DNA of 64,000 nucleotides from Onthophagus taurus (taxonomy: Eukaryota > Arthropoda > Insecta > Coleoptera > Scarabaeidae). Shown here piece after piece: positions 60,726 to 64,000 of this stretch; within the stretch, counting starts at the first letter, position 1, and every line of letters begins with the position of its first letter. The notes beneath the pieces are model-generated. The model saw only the letters and a program-made list of their open reading frames with translations. It did not search any database and was not told where the DNA came from. Location of the stretch: NCBI RefSeq assembly GCF_036711975.1, contig NC_091968.1, positions 8,928,001-8,992,000 on the forward strand. The letters run 5' to 3'. A program made the position numbers and the translations under genes.

Positions 60726-61283
60726 TCCATCAATTACTGCCAGTATGTACAGGATGGTTCAAATTCGATGTCCGAATAGGCTAACTCGGACACTGTAAAT
60801 TTAATTTCTTTGACGACACTAAAAAAAAAGTTTATTTTTAGCTTTATTTTAAACAATAAGAAATAGACCTATCTAACCCCATATTTTTGTAATCAGAAAA
60901 AAAATAACGAATTTAATAATCAGTGGTTGTTTCTATTTAAAAAAACGAAAATTGTCATAATATCTCAAGATCTAAAACCGAAACATTTTTTTTTGACTAC
61001 GTCATGAAATTCTCTGTAAAAAAGTGTCCATATAATATCTTAGTTATAATACTCCACCTATAATAATAACCAAGATAATTGCACTTCTTGGTTTTACGAT
61101 ATTTTCAGTTTTGGCCTCTAGGGGAAAAACAAGAGACGATAGCGCTTTTAGGTTTTCGGCATTAGCAGTTTCTCGAAAAACGAAATCATGACATGTAAGC
61201 TACTTTTCTTCTAACTCTTGTAGTTTCCGAGATAGCCTATTCGGACATCGAATTTGAACCACCTGTACAGTTCTGTTCATATA
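60726..61283 (-). pseudogene. Gypsy integrase, short upstream pieces between insertions
   Basis: Only 60726-60749 and 61266-61283 are Gypsy sequence; read together on the minus strand they encode the integrase stretch just before the TKYLRIYPC block, in frame with it once the Polinton-like element and the MITE (each with one target copy) are ignored. The region between is MITE. Confidence 0.6.
60750..61265. mobile_element. MITE, mariner type, related to the element at 53099-55196
   Basis: Ends CAGGATGGTTCAAATTCGAT and the complement of CAGGTGGTTCAAATTCGATG, flanked by TA (60748-60749, 61266-61267). 516 bp. Its right arm shares AAATCATGACATGTAAGCTA and TTTCTCGAAAAACGA with the arms of the 53-55 kb element. 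No ORF: a non-autonomous relative. Confidence 0.85.
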
Positions 61284-61713
61284 CAGGGTGTCCCGTATCT
61301 TCCGCATCAGAGCATTATACGGTTGTAGGATACATTATTCTGAAGCGATCTTTCTAATAAAATTTTTTCGAAATGTTTATAATAACCGCACGGGAACTGT
61401 TTAAACGAACTGTTTTTCGTCCAATCAGCAGATCGCAATCAGACTCAGGTAATCGGTGCCACCCTCGGCCGGTCCGCTACGCCGATGATAACTCGTTTCC
61501 TACGTGTACTCACCAATGGATTCGTCACGCGAAGAGAAATAAACTTTTTCGGTGAATCAAACTCGTCCGCTATTGGACAAAAGCGGATAACTTTAAATTG
61601 TTCCCGTGCGGTTATTATAAACATTTCGAAAAATATTTATTAGAAAGATCGCTTCAGAATAATGTATCCTACAACCGTATAATGCTCTGATGCGGAAGAT
61701 ACGGGACACCCTG
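61284..61713. mobile_element. MITE, mariner type, with ~150-bp inverted arms
   Basis: Both ends read CAGGGTGTCCCGTATCTTCC (inverted) and are flanked by TA (61282-61283, 61714-61715). The arms continue through ATAATGTATCCTACAACCGT and GTTCCCGTGCGGTTATTATA. A GC-rich centre (61430-61500) has no recognised gene. Confidence 0.88.
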
Positions 61714-62480
61714 TATAATGCGAAAAGAGCCGCTCGTAGAGGCATAAAATTGTACTAGAAACGACCTACGTTCACGAGTCATTCAATCTAGGTTTTACCT
61801 GCTCTGTAGTGTTGTAAAAGTTCCGAACAGGCAAGCGGGGTGATGTGATTTATGGCCAAGATGACTGAATCGCAAAGAAAAATTAAGAAAATAAATAAGC
61901 AAAATCAAGAGGAATTTCATGTATTTGGATTTATAATCATTAAAGAATAACCAATCCTCTTTAATCAATTAATATATTATAATTACAAAATAAATAAGTA
62001 TAAGCAATCCATTTACTTTACACAATTCCTGTAGTAAATGAAAATAATACAGTGGAACGATAAGTCGAACCTCATAAGAAATGAAAATTATATATTGATA
62101 GTAAGTTATACAGCCTGATTCAGAATAAGCGCCTTATTTTTTTTTAGCCAGACTATGGGTACTACTTTCAAAATATTTGGAAAAATGTGTTAAAATTTCC
62201 TAACTTTGACGGCCTGTATCTTTAAAATTTGAAGACTTTTACTAATTTTTTTTTACATGAATCGTCATCATTTTCACTCTAGTATATGTAGTTACATTTG
62301 TTCTCCGGGTACCGAAACACCTGTATATTGAAATATATCGCAAACCATTTTAATATAATAAAATCAAAAATCAATATAATAAAATATAATACTCCTATAT
62401 AACAACAAATATAATATATTACTATACATATAAAATATAATAAATTTTGTAATAATCTAATGGGGAGAATTTTATAAGGT
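61714..62480. other. No gene recognised
   Basis: AT-rich. At 62320-62335 CCGAAACACCTGTATA looks like one MITE terminus, with a possible but unpaired partner near 62110 (TACAGCCTGATTCAGA). The rest is simple AT-rich DNA with ATAATA tracts (62330-62460). Confidence 0.35.
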
Positions 62481-62483
62481 CCA

Positions 62484-63990
62484 TTATATTAAATGGAATG
62501 ACAACAAAATTACTCCAGAATATTGAACCCATAATAAGGGAAATATTGTGTAACCTATTAAATAAATGCTTAAGAGACGGTGTTTTTCCAAATGAACTGA
62601 AATATGTAAGAGTAACTCCAATTCATAAACAAGGGGATGCGAATAATAAAAGTAATTACAGACCGATATCAATAATACCCGTAATATCCAAAGTCTTTGA
62701 AACTGCAATAAAAAACAGGATCATGGACCACATAAAAGACAATAATCTAATAACACAATATCAACATGCATATCAAAAAGAAAAATCAACAACATCAGCA
62801 CTGCTTAGTGTAATTCAAAGTACATATAATAACTGGTTTTGATACGCAAAATTATACACAGTAGTTTTCTGTGACCTGAGTAAAGCTTTTGACTCAGTGA
62901 ATCACCAAATTCTTCTGAAAAATAGAAAAATACGGCATAAATGAAAATGGAAATAAACTTATTGCTTCATATCTTCAGGATAGACAACAACAGCACACTG
63001 GAAGGGAACAATTTCTGAATGGAGAACAGTAGAAACAGGAGTACCACAGGGCTCTGTGCTCGGACCAATTTTATTCCTGTTATATTTAAACGACTTACCA
63101 AAAAATACAAAGGCAGACTCAGTGTATTTGTATGCTGATGACACCTCATTCATAAATAGTTCTAAAGACCTAGAAGACCTAAAAGAAAAAACAAATATAA
63201 CATTAAATGAAGCAAAAAATTGGTTCGAAGTAAATAATCTACAACTGAACAGAGAAAAAACACACGTACTTACGTTCTTCACAAAACAAAACCAGGAGGT
63301 TAGAGATAATACTATAATGTTTCTAGGAGTTACACTATCGGAAACTCTATCATGGAGGGACCACATAAAAAATTGAAAGGAAAATTGGCAACGGCGCTGT
63401 ATTATTTAAGAATGTTAACAAAAAGTTTACCGGAGGAAGAAATAAGGAATGTATATTTTGCGTACTTTCATAGTATGGCGATATATAGCATACTTACCTA
63501 GGGCGCATCTAGTGAAGCGGTTGAGATTTTTAAATTGCAAAAAAAAAGCAATTCGAATACTTAAAAAATTAGGTTATAGAGGAAGTTGCAGAGGTTATTT
63601 TAGGGAATTGAGGATACAGACAATACCATCCTGATTTGTTTTTTCTTGTCTACAATATGTTCATGCGCAAAGAAAAACATTGGAAAGAAATATAGACTCT
63701 CATAACTACAGTACACAAAATGGAAACAATTTACTGGTACCCTTACACAGAGTACAGAAGTCACAAAATACTTTCAAATATATTTCAATAAAACTATATA
63801 ATGCTTTACCATCAAGAACAAAACAATTAGACGAGAAGAAATTTAAAGCAGAAGTGAAGAAACACCTAATAGAAAATGAAATTTATTCAATTCAAAAATA
63901 CTATGAAAGTAAGATGCAGGGTATTACCTAGCAGAGGGAGACGAAGAGGAACTTGAAGTTAATTTCATGTATTTCTTTTCTGTTTTTTTT
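62484..63990 (+). mobile_element. Jockey/I-type LINE, RT region, 5' truncated, frameshifted
   Basis: Plus-strand pieces: IIREILCNLLNKCLRDGVFPNELKYVRVTPIHKQGD, NYRPISIIPVISKVFETAI, QYQHAYQKEKSTTSALL (62498-62842), then VVFCDLSKAFDSVNHQILL in a shifted frame near 62870, GVPQGSVLGPILFLLYLNDLP and VYLYADDTSFI (catalytic pair, about 63125-63150), NNLQLNREKTHVLTFF, a frameshift near 63375, KKKAIRILKKLGYRGSCRGYF and the tail LYNALPSRTKQLDEKKFK ending at TAG near 63930. Same broad family as 44223-45258 but diverged. 3' end probably beyond or at the T-rich window edge. Confidence 0.82.
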
Positions 63991-64000
63991 TCTTTTTTAT

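Noticed and set aside
1..64000. CRISPR arrays, bacterial operons, ribosome-binding sites or rRNA genes
   Set aside because: Introns, LINEs and insect gene families show a eukaryotic nuclear sequence; no spaced direct-repeat array seen.

Overview
The window looks like nuclear DNA of an AT-rich insect genome. Beetle-like is my guess, from gene-family content only. Evidence for an insect or other arthropod: short GT-AG introns, a takeout/JHBP gene, a cytosolic sulfotransferase, a small secreted ML/DUF1091-like protein, and a dense mix of transposable-element families (hAT, piggyBac, Tc1/mariner, PIF/Harbinger, Mutator-like, CACTA-like, Polinton-like, Gypsy, several LINE groups and many MITEs).

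Five host genes are supported. (1) A complete Nup155/Nup154 nucleoporin gene on the minus strand, 34127 to 10634, in 11 exons. The joined exons give 3969 nt (1322 aa plus stop), divisible by three, and it fills about a third of the window because three introns are stuffed with transposons. (2) A CAAP1-like gene (34537-35514, +), divergent from Nup155 with about 0.4 kb between the start codons. (3) A three-exon secreted ML/DUF1091-like gene (10299 to 9247, -) just downstream of Nup155, with a MITE in intron 2. (4) A three-exon takeout/JHBP gene (41578-42431, +). (5) A four-exon cytosolic sulfotransferase gene (50481-51560, +). Each reconstructed CDS is a multiple of three and every splice site used is GT-AG.

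The rest is layered mobile DNA. 1-1.1 kb: PIF/Harbinger remains. 1.8-6.2 kb: a piggyBac pseudogene split by a CACTA-like element with about 0.6-kb inverted repeats. 6.9-9.1 kb: a fold-back repeat split by a Tc1-like element. Nup155 intron 7: two hAT relics, one of them split by a Harbinger-like element, plus mariner debris. Intron 3: a DUF7869-type relic, a Mutator-like transposase gene and a fold-back repeat. Intron 1: a hAT relic split by piggyBac at TTAA. 35.8-41.3 kb: a GC-rich LINE and a Jockey-like LINE. 43.9-50.2 kb: a Gypsy element broken by a mariner-type element and by a 5'-truncated LINE. 51.9-56.5 kb: a LINE broken by a second mariner-type element. 56.6-61.7 kb: a Gypsy integrase region broken by a Polinton-like mini-element and two MITEs. 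62.5-64 kb: another LINE.

The most unusual items are: the 3.4-kb Polinton-like element, with 585-bp inverted repeats, a 6-bp target duplication and a spliced zinc-finger/PolB-exonuclease gene that has lost its polymerase half; a recurring hammerhead-ribozyme-like three-stem motif in dispersed fold-back repeats; and the CACTA-like element carrying a widespread but poorly named arthropod transposase-like gene. All boundaries and family calls come from reading the sequence without database searches.
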